A stretch of 64,000 bases of DNA. Source: Bradyrhizobium lablabi. GTDB lineage: Bacteria; Pseudomonadota; Alphaproteobacteria; Rhizobiales; Xanthobacteraceae. Below, piece after piece: positions 35,341-48,244 of the stretch (the first letter of the stretch is position 1; the number at the start of each line of letters is the position of its first letter). The notes under the pieces are model-generated. The model was not told where the DNA came from. It did not search any database and saw nothing but the letters and a program-made list of their open reading frames with translations. The stretch is taken from assembly GCF_018131005.1 (NCBI RefSeq), contig NZ_JAFCJK010000001.1:248001-312000 (forward strand), given 5' to 3'. The position numbers and the translations under genes are program-made.

Positions 35341-35889
35341 TTACTTCGAAGCGGTCGGCAGCGGCTCCGGGTGATCCGACATCGAATTCAGGTACGCGAT
35401 CACATCGGCGCGCTCGCTGTCCTTCGGAATACCGGCGAAGCCCATCGCCGTACCCGGAATGTAGCCCTTCGGGTTGGTCAGGAACTTGTTGAGTTCATCG
35501 AAGGTCCAGGTGCCGCCCTTGGCCTTCATGGCAGCGGAGAAGTTGAACCCGCGGCCCTCGCCGCGCGCCTCGCCCACGACGCCGAACAGGTTCGGGCCGA
35601 CGCGATTCGGGCCACCCTTCTCGAAGGTGTGGCAGGCTCCGCATTTCTTGGCGGCCGCCGCGCCCTTCTCGACGGAGGCGGTCTGCAGCAGCTTCTCAAT
35701 CGGCTCGGACGACGCAGCAGCCGCCTCGCCGCCACCGCCATGCGACTCTTCCTTCACCGCGATCTCGAAACCCGGCTTCTCCGGCACTCTGGGCGTAAAT
35801 TTCGCGCCGGCGGCAAAGCTCGTCACCAGGACAATGATGCAGGTGCCAAGCAGCGCACCGAGGATCTTATTGAGTTCGAAGGAGTCCAT
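35341..35889 (-). CDS. cycM: Membrane-anchored cytochrome c CycM
   Basis: The 182-residue protein keeps an uncleaved N-terminal anchor (about 9-28), then a Gly/Ala-rich linker and a class I cytochrome c domain. CGACH (83-87) binds heme; Met148 in YIPGTAMGF is the sixth ligand. It matches the 20-kDa CycM of Bradyrhizobium japonicum in size and layout. That protein carries electrons from the bc1 complex to the aa3 oxidase. The gene is monocistronic with its own terminator and is divergent from kdsB. Confidence 0.93.
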   Translation of the reverse strand: MDSFELNKILGALLGTCIIVLVTSFAAGAKFTPRVPEKPGFEIAVKEESHGGGGEAAAASSEPIEKLLQTASVEKGAAAAKKCGACHTFEKGGPNRVGPNLFGVVGEARGEGRGFNFSAAMKAKGGTWTFDELNKFLTNPKGYIPGTAMGFAGIPKDSERADVIAYLNSMSDHPEPLPTASK

Positions 35890-36087
35890 TTTGGATCAGG
35901 CTCCGAGCCTTGAATGTAGACTTCAGGCCGGAAGACGGCCGCGCGGAAGGACCCGGGAATCGGCCTTTCGCGCCGCCCCCAGGCCAGTTTGAGATATCGG
36001 TTTGCCCGCGCTCTGGCAACCCGTATAAACGCGCCGGATTTCGCGCAGTCCCCATCAATTCCCGCTGCCCGATCGGGCCCCGACACG

Positions 36088-36828
36088 ATGACCGACCCCC
36101 GTATCTTGGTGCTGATTCCCGCCCGCATGGCGGCCACGCGACTTCCCGGCAAACCGCTTCTGGACATCGCCGGATTGCCCATGATCGTCCACGTGCTTCG
36201 CAGGGCGGAAGAGACCGGCATCGGTCGGGTCGCGGTCGCCACCGACACGGCGGAGATCGCAGGCGCAGTGAGGGCCGCCGGCGGCGAGGCGGTGATGACC
36301 CGCGCCGACCACCCGTCCGGCTCGGACCGGATCCACGAGGCCATGCGGACGCTGGACCCGGACGGGAAGACCGAGATCGTGGTCAACCTGCAGGGCGACT
36401 TTCCGACGATCACCCCGGACACGATCCGCGCCGCGCTGGCGCCGCTCGACGACCCGGCCGTCGACATTGCGACACTGGCCTCACAAATCCATACCGAGGA
36501 TGAGGACCAGGCCCCGAGCGTGGTGAAAGCCGTTGGCTCGCCAATCGGGGTGAACCGGCTGCGCGCGCTCTATTTCACCCGCGCCACGGCGCCCCATGGC
36601 AATGGACCGCGCTACCACCACATCGGCCTCTACGCCTACCGCCGCGCGGCGCTGGAACGGTTCGTGGCGCTGCCGCCTTCGCCGCTCGAACAGCAGGAAA
36701 AGCTCGAACAGCTTCGCGCGCTGGAGGCCGGAATGCGTATCGACATCACGATCGTCGATAGCGTCCCGCGTGGCGTCGACACCCTGGCCGACCTCGAAAC
36801 CGCGAGGCGGATACTGGCAAAAGCCTGA
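36088..36828 (+). CDS. kdsB: 3-deoxy-manno-octulosonate cytidylyltransferase
   Basis: From the ATG at 36088 the protein has 246 residues: [20 protein letters not shown] (nucleotide-binding start), [16 protein letters not shown] with the conserved LQGD block (one Asp-Phe variant of the usual GDEP), [10 protein letters not shown] and [12 protein letters not shown] near the end. It activates KDO as CMP-KDO for lipid A core synthesis in the cytosol. It is followed after 22 bases by pheA, a pairing common in rhizobia. The upstream in-frame extension to 35989 is unlikely. Confidence 0.93.
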   Translation: MTDPRILVLIPARMAATRLPGKPLLDIAGLPMIVHVLRRAEETGIGRVAVATDTAEIAGAVRAAGGEAVMTRADHPSGSDRIHEAMRTLDPDGKTEIVVNLQGDFPTITPDTIRAALAPLDDPAVDIATLASQIHTEDEDQAPSVVKAVGSPIGVNRLRALYFTRATAPHGNGPRYHHIGLYAYRRAALERFVALPPSPLEQQEKLEQLRALEAGMRIDITIVDSVPRGVDTLADLETARRILAKA

Positions 36829-36850
36829 ACCGCTGCTAAAAGACCCCCGC

Positions 36851-37711
36851 ATGACCAAAAAGCTGAAAATCGCGTTCCAGGGCGAGCCTGGCGCCAATTC
36901 CCACATCGCGATCGTCGAAGCCTATCCCGACGCCGAGCCGATGCCGTGCCCGACCTTCGAGGATGCGCTGGCCGCGATTTCCTCCGGTGAAGCCGACCTC
37001 GGCATGATCCCGATCGAGAATTCGGTCGCCGGCCGCGTCGCCGACATTCATCATCTGCTGCCGGCCTCGGGCCTGTTCATCGTCGGCGAGTGGTTTTTGC
37101 CGGTCCGCCACCAGTTGATGGCAATCAAGGGGACCAAAATCTCCGACATCAAGAGCGTCGAGAGCCATGTGCACGCGCTCGGCCAGTGCCGCCGCGTCAT
37201 CCGCAAGCTCGGCATCAAGCCGATCGTCGCCGCCGACACCGCCGGCAGCGCCCGCGACATCTCCGAGCGCGGCGACAAAAGCGTCGCTGCGATTGCCTCG
37301 CGGCTTGCCGCCGATATCTATGGCCTCGACATCCTCGCCGAGGACATCGAGGACGAGGCCCACAACACCACCCGCTTCGTGGTGCTGGCGCGGGAGGCGA
37401 ACTGGGCCAGGCAAGGTTCGGGACCGCTCGTCACCACCTTTGTATTCCGGGTGCGCAACCTGCCCGCCGCGCTCTACAAGGCGCTCGGCGGCTTTGCCAC
37501 CAACGGCGTCAACATGACCAAGCTCGAAAGCTACATGGTCGACGGCAATTTCTTCGCCACGCAATTCTATGCCGACGTTGACGGCCATCCTGAGGATCGC
37601 GGCCTTACCTTCGCGCTGGAGGAGCTGAAATTCTTCTCCCGCGAATTCCGCATCATCGGCGTCTATCCGGCGCATCCGTTCCGCGCGACCTTTACCGAGA
37701 CCCGGGACTGA
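36851..37711 (+). CDS. pheA: Prephenate dehydratase
   Basis: The 286-residue monofunctional enzyme converts prephenate to phenylpyruvate for phenylalanine synthesis. It starts KIAFQGEPGANSHIAI and shows MIPIENSVAGRVADIHHLL, the catalytic HNTTRFVVLAR (Thr-Arg-Phe near 172-176) and a C-terminal ACT domain (about 190-275) with AALYKALGGFATNGVNMTKL for Phe feedback. There is no chorismate mutase domain. Length and layout fit the alphaproteobacterial type. It probably shares a transcript with kdsB. Confidence 0.95.
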   Translation: MTKKLKIAFQGEPGANSHIAIVEAYPDAEPMPCPTFEDALAAISSGEADLGMIPIENSVAGRVADIHHLLPASGLFIVGEWFLPVRHQLMAIKGTKISDIKSVESHVHALGQCRRVIRKLGIKPIVAADTAGSARDISERGDKSVAAIASRLAADIYGLDILAEDIEDEAHNTTRFVVLAREANWARQGSGPLVTTFVFRVRNLPAALYKALGGFATNGVNMTKLESYMVDGNFFATQFYADVDGHPEDRGLTFALEELKFFSREFRIIGVYPAHPFRATFTETRD

Positions 37712-37776
37712 TTGGGGCGATTCGGGCGCGCAAAGCGTGAACCTGTGCCCGCGCTCCGCCCCCGGATCGGTTCCAA

Positions 37777-38793
37777 CTACGCCGCCACCTTGGCCAGCCC
37801 GAAGGCGCCGGCGAGAAGGCTGTAGGATTTCTTCCGGGCTTCGTGGTCGAAGACCGCTGATATCACCATCAATTCGTCCGCTTGGGTCGCAGCAATCAGC
37901 GGCTGCAGCCTGGCCATCACGGTCGCAGGGCTGCCGACGAAGAAGCGCGAGCGGTTGCGCGCGATCGAGGCGCGCTCGGCGTCCGTGTAGGGATAGGCCT
38001 CCGCTTCCTCGACGCCTGGCAGCGGCAGATACTCGCCGCGGTCGCGGCGCAGGCGGTTGAGGTCCATCGACAACGCAAGCTTCTCGGCCTCCGCGTCGGT
38101 CTCTGCGGCGACCACGGCGACCGCCAGGATGCTGTGCGGCGTGGCGCGCCAGCCCGACGGAGTGAAGTGCGCGCGGTAGTTCGTCATCGCCGCGATAGCA
38201 TCATGGGTGGCGAAATGATGCGCAAATGCAAAGCCCATCCCGACCTGCGCGGCGAGTTCGGCGGAGTAATCACTCGAGCCAAGCAGCCAGATCGGCGGCA
38301 GCGGCGTGTCGTCCGGCATTGCCACGACCTTGTTGTAGGGATGGCCGGGCGGGAAATCGCGCGTCTCCCACAAGGTCAACTCATGCAGCCGCTCGAGGAA
38401 ATCGTCGCCCTCGCGGCGGTCGAGCCTGCTCCTCAGCGCATAGGCGGTCGCGCCGTCGGTGCCGGGCGCGCGGCCGAGGCCGAGATCGATCCGGCCCGGA
38501 AACAGCGCCTCCAGCATCTTGAAACGTTCGGCGACCGCCAGCGGCGCATGATTGGGCAGCATCACGCCGCCGGAGCCGACGCGGATGTTCCGCGTCACCG
38601 CCGCGATCTGCCCTATCATCAGGTCGGGCGCAGGGCTTGCGACGGAGGCGAGGTTGTGATGTTCGGCAAGCCAGTACCTGACATAGCCGAGGCCATCGAC
38701 ATGGCGCGCCAGATCGATGCTGTTGCGCAGCGCGGCGGCGGGCTTGGTATCGGTGGTGACGACCGAAAGGTCCAGAACGGAGAGCGGAATCAT
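37777..38793 (-). CDS. Luciferase-like flavin-dependent monooxygenase
   Basis: From the ATG at 38793 the protein has 338 residues and begins [20 protein letters not shown]. Family landmarks are [41 protein letters not shown] FMN-pocket sequence, and [17 protein letters not shown]. It is an F420/FMN-dependent TIM-barrel oxidoreductase of the single-domain class (MsnO8/YhbW-like); the substrate is unknown. No clear Shine-Dalgarno marks the start; ATGs further upstream at 38841 and 38877 are possible. It converges on pheA. Confidence 0.85.
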   Translation of the reverse strand: MIPLSVLDLSVVTTDTKPAAALRNSIDLARHVDGLGYVRYWLAEHHNLASVASPAPDLMIGQIAAVTRNIRVGSGGVMLPNHAPLAVAERFKMLEALFPGRIDLGLGRAPGTDGATAYALRSRLDRREGDDFLERLHELTLWETRDFPPGHPYNKVVAMPDDTPLPPIWLLGSSDYSAELAAQVGMGFAFAHHFATHDAIAAMTNYRAHFTPSGWRATPHSILAVAVVAAETDAEAEKLALSMDLNRLRRDRGEYLPLPGVEEAEAYPYTDAERASIARNRSRFFVGSPATVMARLQPLIAATQADELMVISAVFDHEARKKSYSLLAGAFGLAKVAA

Positions 38794-39187
38794 GGTGCTG
38801 AAACTAGTGTGGACCGATGGGTCGACAAAGGCCCCGGCCATGCAGATCTGGCCCGCGCGCGATGGCACCTGACGCACCGTCCGACCTTCGGATGTTGGGC
38901 TGGATTGCTATAGTTCATTGACATCATCATTCTGCCCACATTGAGAGGAAGTATAAGGTGGTCGCACCTCTCAGTTAATTATAAGATATCACTAACGTTT
39001 TCGTTTATTCAGCGATGAATTTACTGCCCACTTATGACATGCACACGGTTGTGAAGGTCGCGTTTCCAAATTAAATGGGCTATTTCCCATCACTGGTGGG
39101 CTGTCGGTCTGAATGCGCATGGCCTACCTTACGGCCTCCAGAACCAAACCGGTTGTCTGCCCAACCCTGTGGAGCCCGAGAGGTCCC
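38794..39187. other. Divergent promoter region of the monooxygenase and metF
   Basis: The central part (about 38900-39080) is strikingly AT-rich for this genome, with TTAATTATAAGATATC and several TTT/AAA runs, and should hold the metF promoter. A GGTG/CACC hairpin (38957-38968) and overlapping GAGAGG/CCTCTC pairing (38943-38972) could form alternative structures. I looked for SAM-II or SAH riboswitch signatures and do not see their conserved blocks. Confidence 0.45.
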
Positions 39188-40102
39188 ATGTCCGATCCTA
39201 CGTCCCCGGCTGCAAACGGGCATCGCGCAACGAAGACGCCGAAGATCTCCTTCGAGTTTTTCCCGCCGAAGACCGAGGAGATGGAGCGCAATCTCTGGGA
39301 CACCATCAACCGCCTGGCGCCACTGACGCCGAATTTCGTCTCTGTCACCTATGGCGCGGGCGGATCGACCCGCGAGCGCACCCACGCGACCATCACGCGC
39401 ATCCTGAAGGAGACCGAGCTGCTGCCGGCCGCGCATCTGACCTGCGTCGGCGCGTCGTGCGGCGAGATCGACGACATCGTCGACCGCTACCACGACGTCG
39501 GTGTGCGCCACATCGTGGCGCTGCGGGGTGATCCGCCCGGCGGAATCGGCACGCCGTATTTCACCCACCCGGACGGCTACCAGAGTTCGGCCGGGCTCGT
39601 CGCCGGGATCAAGAAGCGTCATCCGGACATCGAGGTGTCGGTCTCCGCCTATCCCGAGAAGCATCCGGAAGCCGCCGACTTCGACGCCGACATCGACACG
39701 CTGCAGGCCAAGGTCGACGCCGGCGCAACACGCGCCATCACCCAGGTGTTCTTCGACAACGATCTCTACTTCCGCTACCGCGACCGGGTGTGCGCCCGCG
39801 GCATCGCGATCCCGATCGTGCCGGGCATCATGCCGATGCACAATTTCAAGCAGGCCCGCAATTTCGTGACCCGCGCCGGCACCACGGTGCCGGATTGGTT
39901 CGCTGCGAAATTCGACGGTCTCGATAACGACGCGGAGACGCGCAAGCTGGTGGCGGCGACCGTGGCCGCAGGCCAGGTGCAAAAGCTGTTCAAGCACGGC
40001 GTCGACACCTTCCACTTCTACACCATGAACCGCGCGGACCTCGTCTTCGCGATCAGCCACTTGCTCGGCATCCGGCCGAACGCCGCGCAGAAAGCTGCCT
40101 GA
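39188..40102 (+). CDS. metF: Methylenetetrahydrofolate reductase [NAD(P)H]
   Basis: The ATG at 39188, with GAGAGG just upstream, gives 304 residues. The TIM barrel shows KISFEFFPPKTEEMERNLWD, SVTYGAGGSTRERTHATITR, AHLTCVG, HIVALRGDPP with the FAD-contacting Asp, and KVDAGATRAITQVFFDNDLY. The enzyme makes 5-methyl-THF, the methyl donor of the methionine synthase encoded 3 bases downstream. A start at 39113 would add an unconserved N-terminus. Confidence 0.95.
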   Translation: MSDPTSPAANGHRATKTPKISFEFFPPKTEEMERNLWDTINRLAPLTPNFVSVTYGAGGSTRERTHATITRILKETELLPAAHLTCVGASCGEIDDIVDRYHDVGVRHIVALRGDPPGGIGTPYFTHPDGYQSSAGLVAGIKKRHPDIEVSVSAYPEKHPEAADFDADIDTLQAKVDAGATRAITQVFFDNDLYFRYRDRVCARGIAIPIVPGIMPMHNFKQARNFVTRAGTTVPDWFAAKFDGLDNDAETRKLVAATVAAGQVQKLFKHGVDTFHFYTMNRADLVFAISHLLGIRPNAAQKAA

Positions 40103-40105
40103 TCC

Positions 40106-43969
<3,864 letters not shown>

Positions 43970-43980
43970 CTCAGCGCGCT

Positions 43981-44177
43981 CTTCACCTCGCCCCGCGCTT
44001 CGCGGGGAGAGGTCGAAGCCGAAGGCTTCGGGTGAGGGGCGTCTCCACAATAACGTCGCCTTGTTATCCGGTGAGGATTTTCGAATCCGAGAGGGTTATA
44101 GTCCGAGCATCATCGTGCCACGCCCCTCACCCGGCACTGCGCGCCGACCTCTCCCCGCAAAAAGGGGCGAGGTGAAG
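43981..44177. repeat. Paired inverted palindromic repeat, site 1
   Basis: Two copies of one unit face each other: 43981-44040 starts CTTCACCTCGCCCCGC, and 44121-44177 is the same unit inverted, ending GGCGAGGTGAAG. Each unit holds a GCCCCGC/GCGGGG-type hairpin and a variable second hairpin. Eighty unrelated bases lie between, which must contain or overlap the promoter of the downstream GST gene. Confidence 0.88.
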
Positions 44178-44193
44178 AACACGGATATCCCCC

Positions 44194-44853
44194 ATGAAAT
44201 TCTTCTCCTTCTGGCGATCGCTGGCGAGCTTTCGGGTGCGGATCGCACTCAATCTGAAAGATCTCCCGGCCGAGGTGGTCTTCGTCGACATCGATGCCGA
44301 GGCGCATCGCGCCGACGCCTATCGCAAGATCAATCCGCAGATGGCGCTGCCGGCACTGGTCGAGGACGACGGCACCGTGCTGTTCCAGTCACTCGCGATC
44401 ATCGAATATCTCGACGAGAAGCACCCGACCCCGCCGTTGCTGCCGGCCGACGCGCTCGGCCGCGCCCGGGTGCGCGGGCTTTCGCTGCTGGTCGCCTGCG
44501 AGGGCCATCCGCTGCTGACGCCGCGGGTGCGGCGCTATCTCGACCGCGAGCTCGATTTGCGCGACAGCCAGCAGAACGCCTGGCGGCGGCACTGGACGGT
44601 CGAGACGCTCGCAGCTCTCGAAGGCCATCTCGCCGGCCACAAGGCGACCGGTCAGTTCTGCCATGGCGATCAGCCCGGTCTTGCCGACGTCTGCCTGGTC
44701 GGCCACGTCACGGCCGCCATCAACCAGCAGATCAGCCTGTCGCCGTGGCCTACGGTGAAGCGCATCCATGAGACCGCAATGGCGCTGCCGGCGTTTGCGA
44801 ACGCGCATCCGGCTGCGCAGCCCGATACGCCGGAGGCGATGCGGGCGAAATAA
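44194..44853 (+). CDS. maiA: Glutathione S-transferase, zeta/maleylacetoacetate isomerase-like
   Basis: The 219-residue protein has a thioredoxin-like N-terminal half with FWRSLASFRVRIALNLK, close to the Ser-rich catalytic motif of zeta-class GSTs, then INPQMALPALVEDDGTVLFQ with the cis-Pro loop and QSLAIIEYLDEKHP, and an all-helical C-terminal half including GDQPGLADVCLVGHV. Maleylacetoacetate isomerase acts in tyrosine breakdown. The neighbours are not tyrosine genes, so the exact substrate is unsure. The start lies 16 bases after a palindromic repeat. Confidence 0.8.
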   Translation: MKFFSFWRSLASFRVRIALNLKDLPAEVVFVDIDAEAHRADAYRKINPQMALPALVEDDGTVLFQSLAIIEYLDEKHPTPPLLPADALGRARVRGLSLLVACEGHPLLTPRVRRYLDRELDLRDSQQNAWRRHWTVETLAALEGHLAGHKATGQFCHGDQPGLADVCLVGHVTAAINQQISLSPWPTVKRIHETAMALPAFANAHPAAQPDTPEAMRAK

Positions 44854-44965
44854 ACACCGTCGTTCGAGGAACCGGAAGTTCCGTCGGGGCGTTGGGCCGG
44901 AGCTATTTTCCGGCCGCCGGCCACCTATTGCGCGGCCACCCATTGCGCCAGATGAAGGATTCCGG

Positions 44966-45571
44966 ATGCCGGAAATCGCAGTTCCGACACCCTCAAACAT
45001 CGACTCCCGCCGATTTGCCGGTCCAGTTCATCATCTCCGTACGACGCTGAAAGCAGCCACTGCCGCCGACCATGCGCGGCTCGACGGCAGGCTCTCGGCG
45101 TTCGACCTCACCACCCTCGCCGGCTATCGCAACTTCCTCGAGGTGAACGCGGCGGCGCTGCTGCCGCTCGAGGCGGCGCTGGTTGTGGCCGGCGTGCGGC
45201 AAGTGCTTCCCGACTGGGACCGCCGCGCGCGCAGCCACGCCATTCTCAATGATCTCGCCCGCATCGGCGGCAGATCGCAGCCGCTCGATCCACCCGCGCT
45301 CGCCGACCGCTTTGCCGCGCTGGGCACGCTTTACGTGCTGGAAGGCTCGCGGCTCGGCGCGGCCTATCTGCTCAAGCATGTCAGGCGTGCCGCGGACCCG
45401 CGCATCGTCGGCGCCACCTGCTATCTCGCGCATGGCGTCGGTCAGAATCTGTGGGCGAGCTTCCTTGCCGTTCTCGAAAGCCATGCACCCGACCTGGTCG
45501 ACGAGGACGACATCGTTGCATCGGCCCGCCGCGCCTTCGATCTGTTCGCCAGGGCGGCTGTGCTGTCATGA
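44966..45571 (+). CDS. bphO: Biliverdin-producing heme oxygenase
   Basis: AAGGA stands 8 bases before the ATG at 44966; the product has 201 residues. LKAATAADHARLDGRLSAF places the proximal heme ligand at His36, and GTLYVLEGSRLGAAYLLKHV is the distal-helix glycine region of BphO/HemO-type heme oxygenases. It opens heme to biliverdin, the chromophore of bacteriophytochromes. The last four bases overlap the start of the phytochrome gene, so pigment synthesis and apoprotein synthesis are coupled. Confidence 0.92.
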   Translation: MPEIAVPTPSNIDSRRFAGPVHHLRTTLKAATAADHARLDGRLSAFDLTTLAGYRNFLEVNAAALLPLEAALVVAGVRQVLPDWDRRARSHAILNDLARIGGRSQPLDPPALADRFAALGTLYVLEGSRLGAAYLLKHVRRAADPRIVGATCYLAHGVGQNLWASFLAVLESHAPDLVDEDDIVASARRAFDLFARAAVLS

Positions 45572-48108
45572 GGCCTCAGGTTGATCTCACCAATTGCGAT
45601 CGCGAGCCGATCCACATTCCAGGCAGCGTGCAACCATTTGGCTTTCTGATCGCTTTGCAATCCGACTTCACCGTGTGCATGGCCTCGGACAATGTCGCGG
45701 CCTATCTCGGTCGCGACGCGAGCCAGATCTTCCAGCGGCCGATCGACGACATTTTCTCTCAGGCGGCCATCGACGCGATTCGCACCCGCGTCGACTATCT
45801 GACCGGCCCCGATGCGACCGAACGCATCTTCGGCGTAGAGCTTCAGGACGGCGGCGAACCGTTTGACGTCGCGATCCACTTCTCCGGCGCCTATCTCGTC
45901 ATCGAGGCCGAGCCGTCGGTGATCGAGCCCGACGTCAATTCCGGCGAGCTGGTGCGGCTGATGCTCGGCCGCGTTCGCAAGACACGAGGCGTCACCGAAC
46001 TGGCGCAGGAGGCCGCGCGGCAGGTCACAATCCTGACCGGCTTCGACCGGGTGATGGTGTATCGGTTTCATCAGGACGGCTCGGGCGAGGTGATCGCGGA
46101 GGTCGCCAAGGCAGGCCTCGAATCCTTCCTTGGCCTGCATTATCCCGCCTCCGACATTCCGCAACAGGCGCGCACGCTCTACACGCGAAACTGGCTGCGG
46201 ATCATCGCCGACGTCGACAGCAGGCCGGTGCCGCTGTCCTCGATCGCAACTCACAGCGCAGGCCTGCTCGACCTGTCGATGAGCACGCTGCGCTCGGTGT
46301 CGCCGATCCACATCGAATACCTGCAGAACATGGGCGTCGGAGCCTCGATGTCGGTCTCGATCCTGCGCGACGGCAAGCTCTGGGGCCTCTTCGCCTGCCA
46401 TCACTATTCGCCCCGCCACATCTCGTTCGAGCGGCGCACCGCCGCCGAGCTGTTCGGCCAGATGTTCTCCTGGATTCTGGAGACCCGGGAGCGCGAGCGA
46501 ACCATCGCCTACGAGACGCGCGCCCAGCAGATCCAGGAGCGGCTGATCGAAGCCGCCGCGGCCCACGAGCACAGCCACCGCGCCATCTTCGATTTCGTCG
46601 ACGACTACCGCAACATGATCGCATGCGATGGCATCGCCATCTGGTCGGATGGCGAGATCAGGCTGTCCGGCGACACGCCTACCGAAGCGGAGGTCAAGGA
46701 CCTCGTCGCCTTCATCAACCGCACCTCGCCCGGCCGCATCACCGCGAGCGGCGAGATCGCCAAGGTCTATGCCGCTGGCGGATCGTTCCGCGATCGCGCG
46801 GCCGGTTTCCTTGCCATCCCCATCTCGCGCGTGCCGCGCGACTGCCTGATTTTCTTCCGCCGCGAGGTGCAGCGCTCGGTCAACTGGGCCGGCGCACCGG
46901 ACAAGGTGTATGCCACCGGCCCGCTCGGCCCGCGATTGACCCCGCGCAAGAGCTTCGAGCTGTGGCAGGAGGTGGTGCACGGCCAGTCCAAACCGTGGAC
47001 GCAGGCAGACCTGCACATCGCCGAGGGCCTGCGCATCACGCTGCTCGAGGTGATCCTGCAGCTTGCCGATCTTGCCGCCCGCGAACGCAAGAGCGCGCAG
47101 GAGCGGCAGGAATTGATGATCGCCGAGCTCAACCATCGCGTCCGCAACATTCTCGGCCTGGTGCGCGGGCTCGTGGCGCAGAGCAAGGACACCGCGACCT
47201 CGATCGAGGAATTTGCCGGCGTGCTCGGCGGCCGCATCCAGGCGCTCGCCCGCGCGCATGACCAGATCACCAGCCTGAACTGGGCGCCGGTGGCGCTGAA
47301 GTCGCTGGTCGAATCGGAAGCCGGCGCCTATCTCGGCGCACGCGCCGGACGCATCAAGATGGGCGGACCGGACGTGGCGCTTGATCCCAAGGCGTTCGCG
47401 ACGCTGGCGCTCGTGGTCCACGAGATGATGACCAACTCCGCCAAGTATGGCGCGCTGGCGGATTCCACCGGCCAGGTCGAGATCGTCTGGAAGCTCGACC
47501 CGAGCTCCGGTCTCATCATCGACTGGAAGGAGAGCGGTGGCCCGCCGGTGCAGCCGCCGTCGCGCCGCGGCTTCGGCACCACCATCATCGAACGCTCGAT
47601 CCCGTTCGATCTCAAGGGCGACACCGAACTGCGTTTCGACCTGCTCGGCGTGCAGGCGCGCTTCGTGATCCCCGCCAATTTCGTGGAGTTGATGTCGATG
47701 TCCGGTGTCGCAACCAAGATCGAAGCCGAGGAGCCCGCCGCGCCGCGCATTTCCGGCACCGCGCTGATCGTAGAGGACAACCTGATCATCGCGATGGGCG
47801 CGGAAGTCATCCTGCTCGAACTCGGCGCGCGTCATGTCGAGACCGCCGCCTCCGTCGCCCAGGCGCGCGCGGCGATCGAGCGCAGCACGCCGGGCTTTGC
47901 GCTGCTCGACCTCAATCTCGGCAGCGAGAACAGCGTCCCGGTCGCGCAAAAGCTGTCCGAGTTGAACGTCCCCTTCGTGTTCGCCACCGGCTACGGCGAG
48001 CGCGCTCCGATTCCGCCGGAGCTGGAGTCGGCGCCGGTGATCCAGAAGCCCTATACCCGCGACGTGGTCGAGGCGGCGCTGGCCAGGCTGCGAGACGCGG
48101 CGGGATAG
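45568..48108 (+). CDS. bphP: Bacteriophytochrome hybrid histidine kinase
   Basis: The 846-residue photoreceptor has PAS-GAF-PHY sensory domains (about 1-510). Cys10 in VDLTNCDREPIHIPGS is the biliverdin attachment site, and HYPASDIPQQAR near 190-202 is the chromophore-pocket motif. The kinase is of the HWE class: phospho-acceptor His523 in AELNHRVRN and N-box HEMMTNSAKYGAL. A C-terminal receiver domain (about 728-840) follows with phospho-acceptor Asp781 in LLDLNLG and Lys in IQKPY. There is no DNA-binding output. PAS-GAF-PHY-HWE-receiver layout is that of Agp2-like proteins, several of which are bathy (far-red ground state) phytochromes; that property is inferred. A separate regulator must relay the signal, and none is seen nearby. 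Confidence 0.93.
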   Translation: MRPQVDLTNCDREPIHIPGSVQPFGFLIALQSDFTVCMASDNVAAYLGRDASQIFQRPIDDIFSQAAIDAIRTRVDYLTGPDATERIFGVELQDGGEPFDVAIHFSGAYLVIEAEPSVIEPDVNSGELVRLMLGRVRKTRGVTELAQEAARQVTILTGFDRVMVYRFHQDGSGEVIAEVAKAGLESFLGLHYPASDIPQQARTLYTRNWLRIIADVDSRPVPLSSIATHSAGLLDLSMSTLRSVSPIHIEYLQNMGVGASMSVSILRDGKLWGLFACHHYSPRHISFERRTAAELFGQMFSWILETRERERTIAYETRAQQIQERLIEAAAAHEHSHRAIFDFVDDYRNMIACDGIAIWSDGEIRLSGDTPTEAEVKDLVAFINRTSPGRITASGEIAKVYAAGGSFRDRAAGFLAIPISRVPRDCLIFFRREVQRSVNWAGAPDKVYATGPLGPRLTPRKSFELWQEVVHGQSKPWTQADLHIAEGLRITLLEVILQLADLAARERKSAQERQELMIAELNHRVRNILGLVRGLVAQSKDTATSIEEFAGVLGGRIQALARAHDQITSLNWAPVALKSLVESEAGAYLGARAGRIKMGGPDVALDPKAFATLALVVHEMMTNSAKYGALADSTGQVEIVWKLDPSSGLIIDWKESGGPPVQPPSRRGFGTTIIERSIPFDLKGDTELRFDLLGVQARFVIPANFVELMSMSGVATKIEAEEPAAPRISGTALIVEDNLIIAMGAEVILLELGARHVETAASVAQARAAIERSTPGFALLDLNLGSENSVPVAQKLSELNVPFVFATGYGERAPIPPELESAPVIQKPYTRDVVEAALARLRDAAG

Positions 48109-48117
48109 ATGAGGATC

Positions 48118-48203
48118 TCGTCATCGCGAGCGTGAGCGAAGCAATCCATTTCGCCGCATGCGGCGCGATCGATTGCCGCGGCGCCGCGCGCCTCGCAATA
48201 ACG
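48118..48203. repeat. Intergenic repeat, GCGAGCG/AAGCAATCCAT family, copy 1
   Basis: Begins CGTCATCGCGAGCGTGAGCG, contains GAAGCAATCCATT and GATCGATTGCCGCGG, and closes with CGCCTCGCAATAACG. A second member lies at 55705-55822. The outer ends are roughly complementary (CATCGCGAG and CTCGCAAT), as in mobile palindromic repeats. It follows bphP by 10 bases and may act as its transcript end. Confidence 0.7.
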
Positions 48204-48244
48204 GGGTGACGGTTCAGATTTAATTGTCAGACAGCAATGAGGAT

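Noticed and set aside
38794..39187. SAM-II or SAH riboswitch before metF
   Set aside because: I looked for the conserved loop and pseudoknot sequences and found none; only generic hairpins.
45442..47949. An 835-codon minus-strand frame opposite bphP
   Set aside because: Shadow of the phytochrome gene; composition biased and no domain.
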